From: Alphaproteobacteria bacterium
GTDB lineage: Bacteria; Pseudomonadota; Alphaproteobacteria; JAVJRE01
Assembly (NCBI GenBank): GCA_040218575.1
Contig: JAVJRE010000001.1
Span: forward strand, 186,001 to 250,000
Length of the DNA: 64,000 nt
Reading direction: 5' to 3'
The notes under the pieces are model-generated. The model had not been told where the DNA came from. It did no database searches and worked only from the letters and a program-made list of their open reading frames with translations. The translations under genes were made by a program, and so were the position numbers. This document shows, piece after piece, positions 37,055-47,259 of this stretch (position 1 is the first letter of the stretch; each line of letters starts with the position of its first letter).

Positions 37055-37894
37055 TCAGGGTGGCAGGATCTCCAGCGCCGCGGCATGGTCCAGTTCCAGT
37101 TGCGGGCCATTGCGTGAGGCCAGCCAGCCGCGGGCCCGGACCCGGCGGCCGGCCAGGCTGTCGAGGGCGATGCCGGCGGCGGCAAAGCGGCGGACCTCGG
37201 CCGGACCGACCGTGATGGTGAAGTCGGTGCGCCAGTCCGGCCCGAAGTTGAGGAAGGCGCGGCCGCGCACTACCGCCGCGTCCAGCACGGTCCCTTCCAC
37301 CAGGGCGAAATCGCCAATGCGGTCGCCGGTCTCCGGCGGCGTCAGAACGGCGTAGGCGTCGAGCCGCCACATGGCCTGGCCCGTGTTGCGGGCCGCCCTT
37401 TCCAACGCCAGCATGTGAGCGGCGAGGGTGGTATTGTCGGCAAAGGTGTAGACCCGGGCGAGGCCGGCGGCGAGCATGGCGCCCTGTAGCCACAGACCGT
37501 CGTCGCGCACCACATGCGCCAGCACCCGCTGGTGCCGGTCCACCGCCACGCCGCCGGCATAGAGGGTGACCGGGCGATCCAGGACCAGGCCGGCCAGATG
37601 ATCGCGGGCCGCGCCGGCCAGCGGCCAGTCGCTCAGATGGGCGCGGCCGAGCGCCAGTTTCGGCGCCTGAATCCCCACCAGGCGCACGACGCGGCCGTCG
37701 GCCAGCGCAAGCGTGTCGCCGTCGGTCACGGCCACGACGACGCCACCGGCCAGCGGCGTCAGGGCCTGACCCGCCGGGTCCGCGCCGGGCAGCGACTGGG
37801 CGGTGGCGTTGGTCGCGCCGATCACGCCGGTGGCCAGAATCATCAAGAGGGCCGTGGCCAGCCGGTGCACGCCGCCGCCGGAACGCCCGGTCAC
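37055..37894 (-). CDS. Thermonuclease (SNase)-fold protein with altered active site
   Basis: 279 residues: signal peptide (about 1-33) and an SNase-like domain starting VVVAVTDGDTLALADGRVVRLVGIQAPK near residue 50. In staphylococcal nuclease the equivalent of GIDAPE supplies a calcium ligand Asp and the general-base Glu; here the motif is GIQAPK, so both are lost (Gln and Lys). The protein is therefore probably a binding or scaffold form rather than a nuclease. A second domain (about 190-279) has no clear match. The start is a GTG at 37894, assigned with low certainty. It precedes the M48 gene by about 90 bases on the same strand. Confidence 0.78.
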   Translation of the reverse strand: MTGRSGGGVHRLATALLMILATGVIGATNATAQSLPGADPAGQALTPLAGGVVVAVTDGDTLALADGRVVRLVGIQAPKLALGRAHLSDWPLAGAARDHLAGLVLDRPVTLYAGGVAVDRHQRVLAHVVRDDGLWLQGAMLAAGLARVYTFADNTTLAAHMLALERAARNTGQAMWRLDAYAVLTPPETGDRIGDFALVEGTVLDAAVVRGRAFLNFGPDWRTDFTITVGPAEVRRFAAAGIALDSLAGRRVRARGWLASRNGPQLELDHAAALEILPP

Positions 37895-37974
37895 GGCCGG
37901 GCCGCCGCGACTGTATCGTCGCTTGTGCCGTGTTTATGCTGAGCGGGCCGCGGACGGCAACGGGAGCGACCACC

Positions 37975-38943
37975 ATGGCCGAACAGAGTCTCTATCCGGA
38001 AATCGAACCCTACGACCAGGGTATGCTGGACGTGGGCGATGGCCACACCATGTACTGGGAGGCGTCGGGCAACCCGGCGGGCCAGCCGGTGGTGTTCGTG
38101 CATGGCGGTCCGGGCGGCGGCACGGCGCCGGTGCATCGCCGCTTCTTTGATCCCGATCATTATCGCATCGTCCTGTTCGACCAGCGCGGCGCCGGCAAGT
38201 CGGCGCCGCTGGGCGGGCTGCACAACAATACGACGCCGCACCTGATCGCCGACATGGAGCGGCTGCGCAGCCATCTGGCCATCGACCGCTGGCACGTGTT
38301 CGGCGGCTCGTGGGGTTCGACCCTGGCCATCGCCTATGGTCAGGCCCATGCGGCGCGGGTGGTGTCGCTGGTGCTGCGCGGCATTTTCCTGTGCCGGCCA
38401 AGCGAGATTCACTGGTTCCTCTACGGCATGCAGCATATCTATCCCGAGGCATGGCGAGACTTCGCCGGCTTTATACCAGAGGCGGAGCGGGGTGACCTGC
38501 TCACCGCCTATTCACGCCGTCTCAACGACGCCGACCCGGCGGTGCACATGCCGGCGGCCAAGAGCTGGAGCCGCTATGAAGGGGCCTGCTCCACCCTGCT
38601 GCCGAGCCCGGAGACGGTGGCCAATTTCGAAGGCGAGGTGATGGCGCTGGGCCTGGCCCGTATCGAGGCGCACTATTTTACCCATCACATCTTCCTGCCG
38701 GCGGACTCGCTGCTGGCCAATGTAGGCCGCATCCGCGCCATCCCGGCGGTGATCGTGCAGGGGCGCTATGACGTGGTGTGCCCGATCACCACCGCCGACG
38801 AACTGCACCGGGCATGGCCGGAGGCGGACTATGTGGTGGTGCCGGACGCCGGCCATTCGGCCATGGAGCCGGGAATCCGGTCGGAACTGGTGCGGGCGAC
38901 CGACCGCTTCCGGGCGCTGGCGGCGGGGCAGGCGGCGGAGTAG
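37975..38943 (+). CDS. pip: Prolyl aminopeptidase (alpha/beta hydrolase)
   Basis: 322 residues. The oxyanion HGGPGGGTAPVHRRFFDP, nucleophile elbow VFGGSWGSTLAIAYGQAH, acid in GRYDVVCP and final His in DAGHSAMEPG give the complete S33 triad. The opening LYPEIEPYDQGMLDVGDGHTMYWE is the classic Pip N-terminus. It removes N-terminal proline from peptides in the cytoplasm. The ATG at 37975 was chosen on homology; it is divergent from the nuclease-like gene 80 bases away. Confidence 0.95.
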   Translation: MAEQSLYPEIEPYDQGMLDVGDGHTMYWEASGNPAGQPVVFVHGGPGGGTAPVHRRFFDPDHYRIVLFDQRGAGKSAPLGGLHNNTTPHLIADMERLRSHLAIDRWHVFGGSWGSTLAIAYGQAHAARVVSLVLRGIFLCRPSEIHWFLYGMQHIYPEAWRDFAGFIPEAERGDLLTAYSRRLNDADPAVHMPAAKSWSRYEGACSTLLPSPETVANFEGEVMALGLARIEAHYFTHHIFLPADSLLANVGRIRAIPAVIVQGRYDVVCPITTADELHRAWPEADYVVVPDAGHSAMEPGIRSELVRATDRFRALAAGQAAE

Positions 38944-39087
38944 CCGGCACACAGGCGGCGGCCGTTTCGCGGGGCGCGGCCTTTCGTCGATGCGGCTGCT
39001 TGTTTGTGCCGGGGCGCTGTTGCCCTATGATCCGCCGGCCGCCGGCATGGTGATGGCGGCGGTGAAACGGGGAGCGGGAAACAGACC

Positions 39088-39642
39088 ATGCAGGTCGCAA
39101 ACATGATGGGCGCAGAGCGCTGGCCGGCCGTGCTGGGCGGGCTGCTGGTGGTGGCCTGGCTGATGGCCGGGCCGGGCATGGCGCGGGCCGACGACCTGGC
39201 CGACGATCCGGCCTTCTTTTCCGTCGGTCTTGGCTATTACGACATCAACGACACGCAGGATGCGGCTGATCTCCGGTTCGAGTTCCGCGCCGCGCCGAAG
39301 CTGCTGGGCTTTCTCAAGCCCTGGGCCGGGCTGGAGGTGACCAGCGATTCAGCGGTCTATGGGGTGGCCGGCGTGCTGACCGACATTTATTTCGGCAATC
39401 GCTGGGTGGTGACGCCGCAGTTCGGCGCCGGCCTCTACGCCGACGGTTCCGGCAAGGATCTGGGCCATGTGGTGGAGTTCCGCAGCCAGCTCGAGCTGGC
39501 CTATCGCCTGGCCGACCGCTCGCGCATCGGCCTGGCCATCAGCCATATCTCCAACGCCGGGCTGGACGATTCAAATCAGGGGACGGAGATCCTGTCACTC
39601 TACTATCACATCCCCTTCACCAGCCTGATCGACCAGTATTAG
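39088..39642 (+). CDS. PagL-like lipid A 3-O-deacylase (acyloxyacyl hydrolase)
   Basis: 184 residues: signal peptide (about 1-34, ending MARA-DD) and a beta-rich outer-membrane barrel. The active site is visible in IGLAISHISNAGLDDSNQGTEIL, with His, Ser and Glu in the order of PagL, which removes the 3-O acyl chain of lipid A. The C-terminus ends in an aromatic residue (DQY), as barrel proteins do. The protein is monocistronic between pip and tRNA-Arg. Identity to PagL is by motif, so the acyl position is inferred. Confidence 0.87.
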   Translation: MQVANMMGAERWPAVLGGLLVVAWLMAGPGMARADDLADDPAFFSVGLGYYDINDTQDAADLRFEFRAAPKLLGFLKPWAGLEVTSDSAVYGVAGVLTDIYFGNRWVVTPQFGAGLYADGSGKDLGHVVEFRSQLELAYRLADRSRIGLAISHISNAGLDDSNQGTEILSLYYHIPFTSLIDQY

Positions 39643-39750
39643 GGGTTCCGTCCGCGGCCGCCGCGGTCCGGCAGAGAGCCGGCCGGCCAGCCGTTCGCCG
39701 GACTCGGCAGGGCACAATCCCACGGCGAGTTGCGCTATGGTGCGGCCCAC

Positions 39751-39827
39751 GGCCTCGTAGCTCAGGCGGATAGAGCACCGGTTTCCTAAACCGGGTGTCG
39801 CAGGTTCGAGTCCTGCCGGGGCCGCCA
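39751..39827 (+). tRNA. tRNA-Arg (anticodon CCT)
   Basis: A complete 77-base cloverleaf: acceptor GGCCTCG/CGGGGCC, D arm GCTC...GAGC, anticodon stem CCGGT/ACCGG with loop TTCCTAA (anticodon CCU, reading AGG), T arm GCAGG-TTCGAGT-CCTGC, discriminator G and encoded CCA. The flanking gap (39643-40033) contains nothing else I can recognise. tRNA-Arg genes are common integration sites, but no att repeat or integrase is nearby. Confidence 0.97.
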
Positions 39828-40033
39828 CTCGCTCACGAAGGCAGGCACTCCGTCGCCCGGATACCGCCGATGCCGCGCGCCGCGGTGTTCGTGATCTATG
39901 TCATGCCGGGCTTCGGCCAGGATGAGCCATTGTTGTGGCCGCTGTAGTGGTCGCTGTGGCCGCACGGGAGCGACGGCGCTTTAGTGCAGGCCGATGCCTG
40001 CCCGCCGCCGCGAGATAAGCAGGGAGACATGCC

Positions 40034-40552
40034 ATGAGCCGCGCATTCGTCCGCGAGCAGGACGGCGACCAGGTCCATGAAGACCTGGAGGACCTGCCGC
40101 TTTCGCCCCACCCCAATCATGTGACCCGGCGCGGCCTGCGTCTGCTGCGTGAATGGCGCGACCGGCTGGCGGGCGAGCGTCACGGGCTGGAGGCCATGGC
40201 GGAAGGTGAGCGCAGCGAGGGCGACAAGCTGCGCCTGGCCCATGTGAAGCGCGACCTGCGCTATGTGACGGCGCGGCTGGACAGCGCCCTGCCGGCCGAC
40301 CTGCCGCGCGAACCGCACGACCAGGTGGCCTTCGGCGCCACAGTGGAGGTGGCAACGGAAGAGGGCGCACACCAGACCTGGCGCATCGTCGGCGAGGACG
40401 AGGCCGACCCGGACAACCATCTGGTGAGCTGGGTATCGCCGCTGGCCCGCGCCCTGCAGGGGGCGGCCGTGGGTGACCAGGTGATCTGGCAGCGGCCGTC
40501 CGGCGATGCGCGCCTGGCCGTCGTGGCCATCCGCTACAGCGATCCGGACTAG
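40034..40552 (+). CDS. greB: GreB-like transcription elongation factor
   Basis: 172 residues. Opening MSRAFVREQD and PNHVTRRGLRLLREWRDRL, then the coiled-coil tip EGERSEGDKLRLAHVKRDLRYVTARL, and the C-terminal FKBP-like domain with WRIVGEDEADPDNHLVSWVSPLARALQGAAVGD. Gre factors rescue backtracked RNA polymerase through acidic residues at the coiled-coil tip; the usual Asp/Glu pair (GDRSEN) is GERSEG here, keeping both acids. AGGGAG precedes the ATG. It stands alone, downstream of tRNA-Arg. Confidence 0.92.
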   Translation: MSRAFVREQDGDQVHEDLEDLPLSPHPNHVTRRGLRLLREWRDRLAGERHGLEAMAEGERSEGDKLRLAHVKRDLRYVTARLDSALPADLPREPHDQVAFGATVEVATEEGAHQTWRIVGEDEADPDNHLVSWVSPLARALQGAAVGDQVIWQRPSGDARLAVVAIRYSDPD

Positions 40553-40582
40553 AGCCGGCCACCCGCCGCAGAGGCGCCGGGA

Positions 40583-41191
40583 TCAGTCGGCCGCCTCTTG
40601 CGCCGGCGGCTGGCGCAACCATTGCTCGAAGGCGGCCATGAAGGCGCGCACGTCCGTGCGCGTCGCGTCGTCGGTCAGGCGGCCGGCGTCGTCGAACCTG
40701 TCGGCCGATCCGGCGACGCCAAGCACCGGCGTCTCCATGACCCGGCCGAAGCGGGCGGAGACGAGGAACTCGCGCAGGCGCGGCTGCATGCGGGCGGTGG
40801 CGCCACGGCCGCTGGTCGCCCCCATGATGGCCGCGGGCTTGGCCGCGACCGGCGGCTCCGGCGGCCGTGACAGCCAGTCCACCGCGTTTTTCGCCACCGC
40901 GCTCATGAAGCCGTTGTTTTCCGGCGAGGCGATGAGTACCGCGTCCGCTGCCCGCACGGCCTCGCGCAAGGCATGGACCGGTGCGGCGAAACCGCCAGCC
41001 TCCAGATCATAGTTGTACATGGGCAGTGCCGTCAGGTCGTAGAGCGTGACGATGAGGCCGGCCGGCGCCTCTTCCGCCGCCGCCTGCAGCAGGCCGCGGT
41101 TATAGGAAGCGCGGCGCAGGCTGCCGGCGAAGGCCAGTACGTGCAGCGGCCCGGACCGCGAAGCGGCCCCCGGAACAGACGTGTCGGACAT
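40583..41191 (-). CDS. NADPH-dependent FMN reductase family protein
   Basis: 202 residues of flavodoxin-like fold. The FMN phosphate loop is FAGSLRRASYNRGLLQAA near residue 22, and SPENNGFMSAVAKNAVDWLSRPP near 90 is the isoalloxazine-binding block. These enzymes reduce flavin, quinones or chromate with NADPH. The ATG at 41191 follows homology rather than the ATG 42 bases upstream. It lies 136 bases downstream of the ornithine-cyclodeaminase-like gene on the same strand, with a GC-rich hairpin between. Confidence 0.9.
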   Translation of the reverse strand: MSDTSVPGAASRSGPLHVLAFAGSLRRASYNRGLLQAAAEEAPAGLIVTLYDLTALPMYNYDLEAGGFAAPVHALREAVRAADAVLIASPENNGFMSAVAKNAVDWLSRPPEPPVAAKPAAIMGATSGRGATARMQPRLREFLVSARFGRVMETPVLGVAGSADRFDDAGRLTDDATRTDVRAFMAAFEQWLRQPPAQEAAD

Positions 41192-41255
41192 GTGGATTTC
41201 CCCTGTTGCGTGCGGCCATGGCGCCGCCGGCATTGCAGGGAAGTGGTCCGGCCGG

Positions 41256-41281
41256 CCGGCCGGTCAAGGGCGACCGGCCGG
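41256..41281 (-). terminator. GC-rich perfect hairpin after the OCD-like gene
   Basis: CCGGCCGGTC (41256-41265) pairs with GACCGGCCGG (41272-41281) over a six-base loop, about 45 bases beyond the OCD-like stop. There is no U-tract, so it may pause or end transcription only weakly. Confidence 0.35.
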
Positions 41282-41326
41282 TTGCGTCGGGCGGTAACGC
41301 GGTTGTGTGGCCGCGACCGGATACGC

Positions 41327-42352
41327 CTAGAAGAAACGCAGGGTCTGGCCGACCTTTTGCGCCCGCGCCTTCTCCAGATACTTGTAGCCCATGGCGATGT
41401 CGGAGGTGGGGATGCCGCGATGCCAGAACAGTGTTGTCTCGTCGTCGCTCTGGCGGCCCGGTTTGACGCCGCCGGCGATCTCGCCCATTTCCGCATAGAG
41501 CGTCTTTTCGGTCAGGATGTCGGCATTGACGTGGGCGCGCAGCGCCCCCAGCTCGTTGCCGCCGCCCTTCCTGCACTGGCCCCAATCGTCCACCACCACC
41601 TTGTCCATCTTGTCCAGCAGGCGGATGTCGCAGGCCGACTGGCTGCCGAAGGGGCAGACAAAGGCGCCCTTTTTGATCCAGTCGGAATTGAGCAGCGGCT
41701 CGGGCTTGCGCAGGCGCGATGCCTCCACAACGATGTCGGCGCCCTCGACGCAGTCCTGCCAGTTGTCGGTGACGATGATGTCCTTGCCCAGGTCCTGACG
41801 CAGACGCTCGGCGAAAGCCTCGCGGCTTTCCTTACGCTCCGAGTGGACGCGGATTTCGTCGAAATCATACATGTGGTCGAGCAGGCGCACGTCCCAGTAG
41901 GACACGCCGCGGGCGCCGATGTGCCCCAGAATCTTCGAGTTCTTGCGGGCCAGATATTTGGCGCCGATGGCCGTCACCGCTCCGGTGCGGATGAAGGTCA
42001 TCTCAGTGGCGTCCATGAAGGCGACGGGCTCGCCGGTCTGGCGGTTGAAGAGCTGCAGGGTGGCGATCTCGCACGGCAGGTCCACCTCGTAGTTCTGGCG
42101 GTAGGTGGCGACCACCTTGATGCCGGTGATGTCCCAAGGCTTGATGACGCCGCGCAGCACGTTGTAGCGGCCGGACGGGTCCTTGCTGTCGGGATAGAGA
42201 TGGACGCGCGGCTCGATCACCGTCTCGCCGCGGCCCTGGAAGGCCAGGCTTTCCTCCACCACCTGCAACACCTCGTCTTCCGACAGGGCCAGCGCCTCCA
42301 TGTCCTGGTGGCTGAGATAGGTGAAGTGGATGGGTTTTGTGCCCGGCTCCAT
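41327..42352 (-). CDS. Ornithine cyclodeaminase / mu-crystallin family protein
   Basis: 341 residues. The N-terminal domain contains VEESLAFQGRGETVIEPRVHL and GIKVVATYRQN; the Rossmann half has ILGHIGARGVSYWDVRLL near residue 140 for NAD binding. Family members deaminate ornithine or reduce imines; this subtype is also annotated elsewhere as a tyramine oxidase subunit B, so the name does not fix the substrate. The gene lies 157 bases downstream of urocanase on the same strand, which hints at amino-acid catabolism. Confidence 0.82.
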   Translation of the reverse strand: MEPGTKPIHFTYLSHQDMEALALSEDEVLQVVEESLAFQGRGETVIEPRVHLYPDSKDPSGRYNVLRGVIKPWDITGIKVVATYRQNYEVDLPCEIATLQLFNRQTGEPVAFMDATEMTFIRTGAVTAIGAKYLARKNSKILGHIGARGVSYWDVRLLDHMYDFDEIRVHSERKESREAFAERLRQDLGKDIIVTDNWQDCVEGADIVVEASRLRKPEPLLNSDWIKKGAFVCPFGSQSACDIRLLDKMDKVVVDDWGQCRKGGGNELGALRAHVNADILTEKTLYAEMGEIAGGVKPGRQSDDETTLFWHRGIPTSDIAMGYKYLEKARAQKVGQTLRFF

Positions 42353-42509
42353 GGCGGTTCCTTTCCTCTATGTCCTGGTGTGCGGTCCGGCGCGGCCGGC
42401 GTGGCGGATGATCGGGTGTCTGTGAAAGGCGTACGGCAAATCCTATTGCGCCCGCCGGCCCCGGTCGAGGCGCCGCGCCGCACGGCATCCGGGCGACTGT
42501 GGAACGGGT

Positions 42510-44189
<1,680 letters not shown>

Positions 44190-44287
44190 GGCAATCCTCG
44201 GCGGGCTGGGTCCGGTTATGCAGTGTTGCCACAGTGTGAGCGAGGGCGCGGTGGTCGGAAAGATGGCGCGGCGTAGACGGTATAAGG

Positions 44288-44314
44288 AAAAGGCCCGGAC
44301 CAGGGGTCCGGGCC
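44288..44314 (-). terminator. Intrinsic terminator of phoX
   Basis: A perfect 10-bp stem (GGCCCGGACC, 44292-44301, with GGTCCGGGCC, 44305-44314) and three-base loop are followed on the minus strand by UUUU (A-tract 44288-44291). It lies 41-67 bases past the phoX stop. Confidence 0.82.
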
Positions 44315-44354
44315 ACGGCCTCGCCAGGCCGGTCCGTTGCCTGACGCGGCGCAA

Positions 44355-46421
44355 TCAGCCGGCGATGGCACCGCCGTCGTCGCGCGTGATGACCACCGTG
44401 GAAGAGCGCGGATAGCCTCTACCGGGACCGTCGGGCCAGGTGCTGGTGACCTGCCCGGCGGCGAACTGCTCCGCTGTCGTCGTGGCACCGGGATGCTGCA
44501 CGTTGATGAACATCGTGCGACGGTCCGGCGTCATGGTGACGCCGGTGATCTCCTGCCCCACCGGGCCGGTGAGGAAGCGACGGACCTCTCCGGTCCGGGG
44601 ATCGGCGGCCAGCATCTGGTTGTTGCCGAATACCTCGTTGGGCCCTTCATTCTGGCTGCTTTCGCCAATGTCGGTCTGGATCCACAGACGGCCGCGGGAG
44701 TCGAACCACAGACCGTCAGGCGAAGCGAGAATGGAGTCGTCGCCCAGCGCCCTGCCATTTGCATCGCGGCTGTTCTTCGCATCGCCGGCGATAAGGAAGA
44801 TGTCCCACACGAATGTACGGCTGGCCTGGTCGCTGTCGGACGGCATCCAGCGGATGATGTGGCCGAAGGGATTGCCGGCGCGCGGGTTGGCGGCGTCCAC
44901 CTGGGCTTCCGTGCGGCGGCTGTTGTTGGTGAGCGTGAAGTAGACTGCGCCGCTGTTCGGATCGACGGCGCCCCATTCCGGCCGGTCCATCCTGGTGGCG
45001 CCGACGAAATCCGCCGCTGTGCGGGTGTTGACCAGTACATCGGCTTGACTGGCGAAGCCGTTCTCCGCCGTCAGGCCGCCGTGGCCGAAGACCAGCGGCA
45101 GCCACTCGCCGGAGCCGTCGTCGTGGAAACGGGCGACATAGAGAGTGCCCTCGTCCAGCAGGCTGCCGTCCGCCGTGGCGGGATCGTAGGGCCGGGCGCT
45201 GACGAACTTGTAGATATACTCGAAACGCGCATCATCGCCGGAGTAGCAGACCACCGGCCGGCCGGGGACCGCCGGCGCGAAGACCACGCCTTCATGGGCG
45301 AAGCGGCCGAGAGCCGTCCGCTTGACCGGCGTGCTGGCCGGGTCGAAGGGATCGATCTCCACCAGCCAGCCGAAGGTATTGGGCTCATTGCGGTAGTCGT
45401 TGGCAGAGGTCGGCCCGCGGCGCGAGGCGTCGAAACGGAGGAAGGCATCGTCGGCACCCTCCGCCAGTTCCCAGCCATAGCGCGAGACACCTGTGGCGAC
45501 ACCGTAGCGGGCGTGTTCGCGCGGGAGGTTGGGCTTCTGATCTTCCTGGTCGCCATTGCGGAAGTAGCCGGCCCAGTTTTCCTCCGCCGTCATGTATGTG
45601 TTCCACGGCGTGACGCCATGGGCACAGTTGTTGAGGGTGCCGCGGGTGCGGGTGCCGTCGGGGCTGTATTTGGTTCGTACCAGCTCGGCGCCACGCACCG
45701 GGCCTGCGAGCTCCATGGGCGTCAGACCGGTGATGCGGCGGTTGCGCGGATCGGCGACGACAGACCAGCCACCATCCGGGCCCTGACGGATGCGGACTAC
45801 TGAGACGCCATGGCCGTTGATTTCTTTCAGGACCTGATTGGCGTCGCGCTGGCCTTCCACCATGGGAACGCCGTCGGAGTCGAGTGCCTGGCCGATGGCT
45901 GCGCGGTGCATGAAGCGCGGCTCTACATATTCATGGTTGAGCACCAGAAGGCCGTCGTCGGAGCTGCCGTCCCAGGGTGAGCGCCCGTCGATAGGGAAAA
46001 AGTGCATGCCGTCATGGTGGCTGCCGGTCTGCTGGGCCTGATCGGCGCCGCTGTTGGCGAGGCTGAAGGACGGCATGGCGCCGGTAATGGGTGTGCCCCA
46101 GGGAATGAGCGGCCGGGCGGAATAGCCAGGTGGCACGACGATGGTATCGTCGGTGCCGGTGGCGACGGCAGTGAAGTCCAGCAACGGGCTGGCGGCGTCA
46201 GCCCTGCCCGCCAGCAGTCCGCTGGCCAGACCGGTGTTGGGGGCGGCGCTGCCCATGAGTGCGAGAATGGCGGCGGAAAGGCCGCCGCGCATGACGTCAC
46301 GCCTTTGGATGCGCGAGTCCATCACGCTCCGGAATGTACGGTTATCTGACGGATTGCTCGGCGGTTCGTCGCCATGCTCGTCAGGAATCCAGCTTGCTGG
46401 CGCATATGGGTGGCTGTCCAT
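44355..46421 (-). CDS. phoX: PhoX family alkaline phosphatase
   Basis: 688 residues. A 40-residue leader is followed by a Tat signal (SRIQRRDVMRGGLSAAILALMG near residues 36-57), then the PhoX/DUF839 domain with VPPGYSARPLIPWGTPI, DGLLVLNHEYVEPRFMH, GTLNNCAHGVTPWNTYMTAEENWAGYF and WGAVDPNSGAVYFTLTNNS. PhoX hydrolyses phosphate esters in the periplasm with iron and calcium. The leader before the RR motif is longer than usual, so a start nearer the Tat motif (Met 34 or so) is possible. A PHO box lies 55 bases upstream, and a terminator follows the stop. Confidence 0.92.
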   Translation of the reverse strand: MDSHPYAPASWIPDEHGDEPPSNPSDNRTFRSVMDSRIQRRDVMRGGLSAAILALMGSAAPNTGLASGLLAGRADAASPLLDFTAVATGTDDTIVVPPGYSARPLIPWGTPITGAMPSFSLANSGADQAQQTGSHHDGMHFFPIDGRSPWDGSSDDGLLVLNHEYVEPRFMHRAAIGQALDSDGVPMVEGQRDANQVLKEINGHGVSVVRIRQGPDGGWSVVADPRNRRITGLTPMELAGPVRGAELVRTKYSPDGTRTRGTLNNCAHGVTPWNTYMTAEENWAGYFRNGDQEDQKPNLPREHARYGVATGVSRYGWELAEGADDAFLRFDASRRGPTSANDYRNEPNTFGWLVEIDPFDPASTPVKRTALGRFAHEGVVFAPAVPGRPVVCYSGDDARFEYIYKFVSARPYDPATADGSLLDEGTLYVARFHDDGSGEWLPLVFGHGGLTAENGFASQADVLVNTRTAADFVGATRMDRPEWGAVDPNSGAVYFTLTNNSRRTEAQVDAANPRAGNPFGHIIRWMPSDSDQASRTFVWDIFLIAGDAKNSRDANGRALGDDSILASPDGLWFDSRGRLWIQTDIGESSQNEGPNEVFGNNQMLAADPRTGEVRRFLTGPVGQEITGVTMTPDRRTMFINVQHPGATTTAEQFAAGQVTSTWPDGPGRGYPRSSTVVITRDDGGAIAG

Positions 46422-46475
46422 CTTCGGCTCCCGGCCGTGGGTGTGTGTGAATGGGCGCAAGTCTATGGCTGGCCG

Positions 46476-46493
46476 GTGACAGTCAAGCGACAG
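46476..46493 (-). promoter_or_regulatory. PHO box (PhoB-binding site) upstream of phoX
   Basis: On the minus strand the sequence CTGTCGCTTGACTGTCAC holds two CTGTCAC-like 7-mers separated by four bases, the 11-base periodicity of PhoB boxes. It ends 55 bases before the phoX start, and a weak -10-like TAGACT follows about 10 bases later. This is the expected place and orientation for phosphate-starvation control. Confidence 0.72.
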
Positions 46494-46592
46494 ATCAGTG
46501 CAAGTTCTGCGAACAGGCCGCGCCGCCCATAGGCGGACAGGCAGCGGCATGGTGTAATGGATCGTGCCGTCGCCAGCCGCCAGGGGTGCTTC

Positions 46593-47201
46593 ATGAAGTT
46601 GCGTTTCGGTCCCGCCTCCCCTTTCGTTCGCAAGGTCCTGGTGGTCGCGCATGAGACCGGCCAGATCGGCGATATTGAGCTGGTGGAGCAGGTGCAGGGT
46701 GATCCGGATGGCGTGATCGGGCCGGAGAACCCTCTCGGCAAGATTCCGGTGCTCGCTCTTGATGACGGCACGGCGATCTTCGAATCCCTGCTGATCTGCG
46801 ATTGGCTGGATCACCGGGCCGGCGGCAGCATCATCCCCGCCGGCTGGGACGAACGCTTTGCCTGCCTCAGGCGTCATGCGCTGGCCAGCGGCGCGACCGA
46901 CGCCGCCCTGCTGCGGGTCTATGAAGGCCGCCGGCCGGAGGGCGAACGCTCGCCGGAGACGGTGCGCCGCCAGGCCATCAAGGTGGCGCGGGCGCTGGAC
47001 GCGCTGGAGCGGCAGGTGGACGATTATCCGCAAACCGCGCGCATCGATTCGATCGCGCTCGGCTGTCTGCTGGGCTATCTGGACCTGCGTTTTCCCGCTG
47101 AGAACTGGCGCGTCAGCCACGCCAGGCTGGCCGACTGGTTCAAGGCCTACGGCCAGCGTCCGGCCATGGCCGCCACCGATCCCAAAGCGATGGGCGCCTG
47201 A
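46593..47201 (+). CDS. Glutathione S-transferase family protein (first of tandem pair)
   Basis: 202 residues: thioredoxin-like N-terminal domain (KLRFGPASPFVRKVLVVAHE, NPLGKIPVLALDDGTAIFESLLICDWLD with the cis-Pro) and a helical C-terminal domain. It resembles the small GST-like bacterial family with Ser near the start. Reaction and substrate are not readable. The ATG at 46593 starts the fold; an in-frame ATG 36 bases earlier is less likely. A second GST follows 58 bases downstream, about 35-40 percent alike by eye. Confidence 0.88.
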   Translation: MKLRFGPASPFVRKVLVVAHETGQIGDIELVEQVQGDPDGVIGPENPLGKIPVLALDDGTAIFESLLICDWLDHRAGGSIIPAGWDERFACLRRHALASGATDAALLRVYEGRRPEGERSPETVRRQAIKVARALDALERQVDDYPQTARIDSIALGCLLGYLDLRFPAENWRVSHARLADWFKAYGQRPAMAATDPKAMGA

Positions 47202-47259
47202 GGGCGATTTCCCAAACCTCCATAAGCCCCAAACCCTGTAAGCAAGGACGAGACACGCT

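Noticed and set aside
35439-37355. 638-residue plus-strand open frame across the M48 and nuclease-like genes
   Set aside because: It is a shadow of the two minus-strand genes, which carry signal peptides and motifs.
39751-39827. Integration site of a genomic island at tRNA-Arg
   Set aside because: There is no integrase and no partial tRNA repeat downstream, and the flanking genes look like core genome.
44337-45803. 488-residue plus-strand frame antisense to phoX
   Set aside because: PhoX motifs, Tat signal, terminator and PHO box all support the minus-strand gene.
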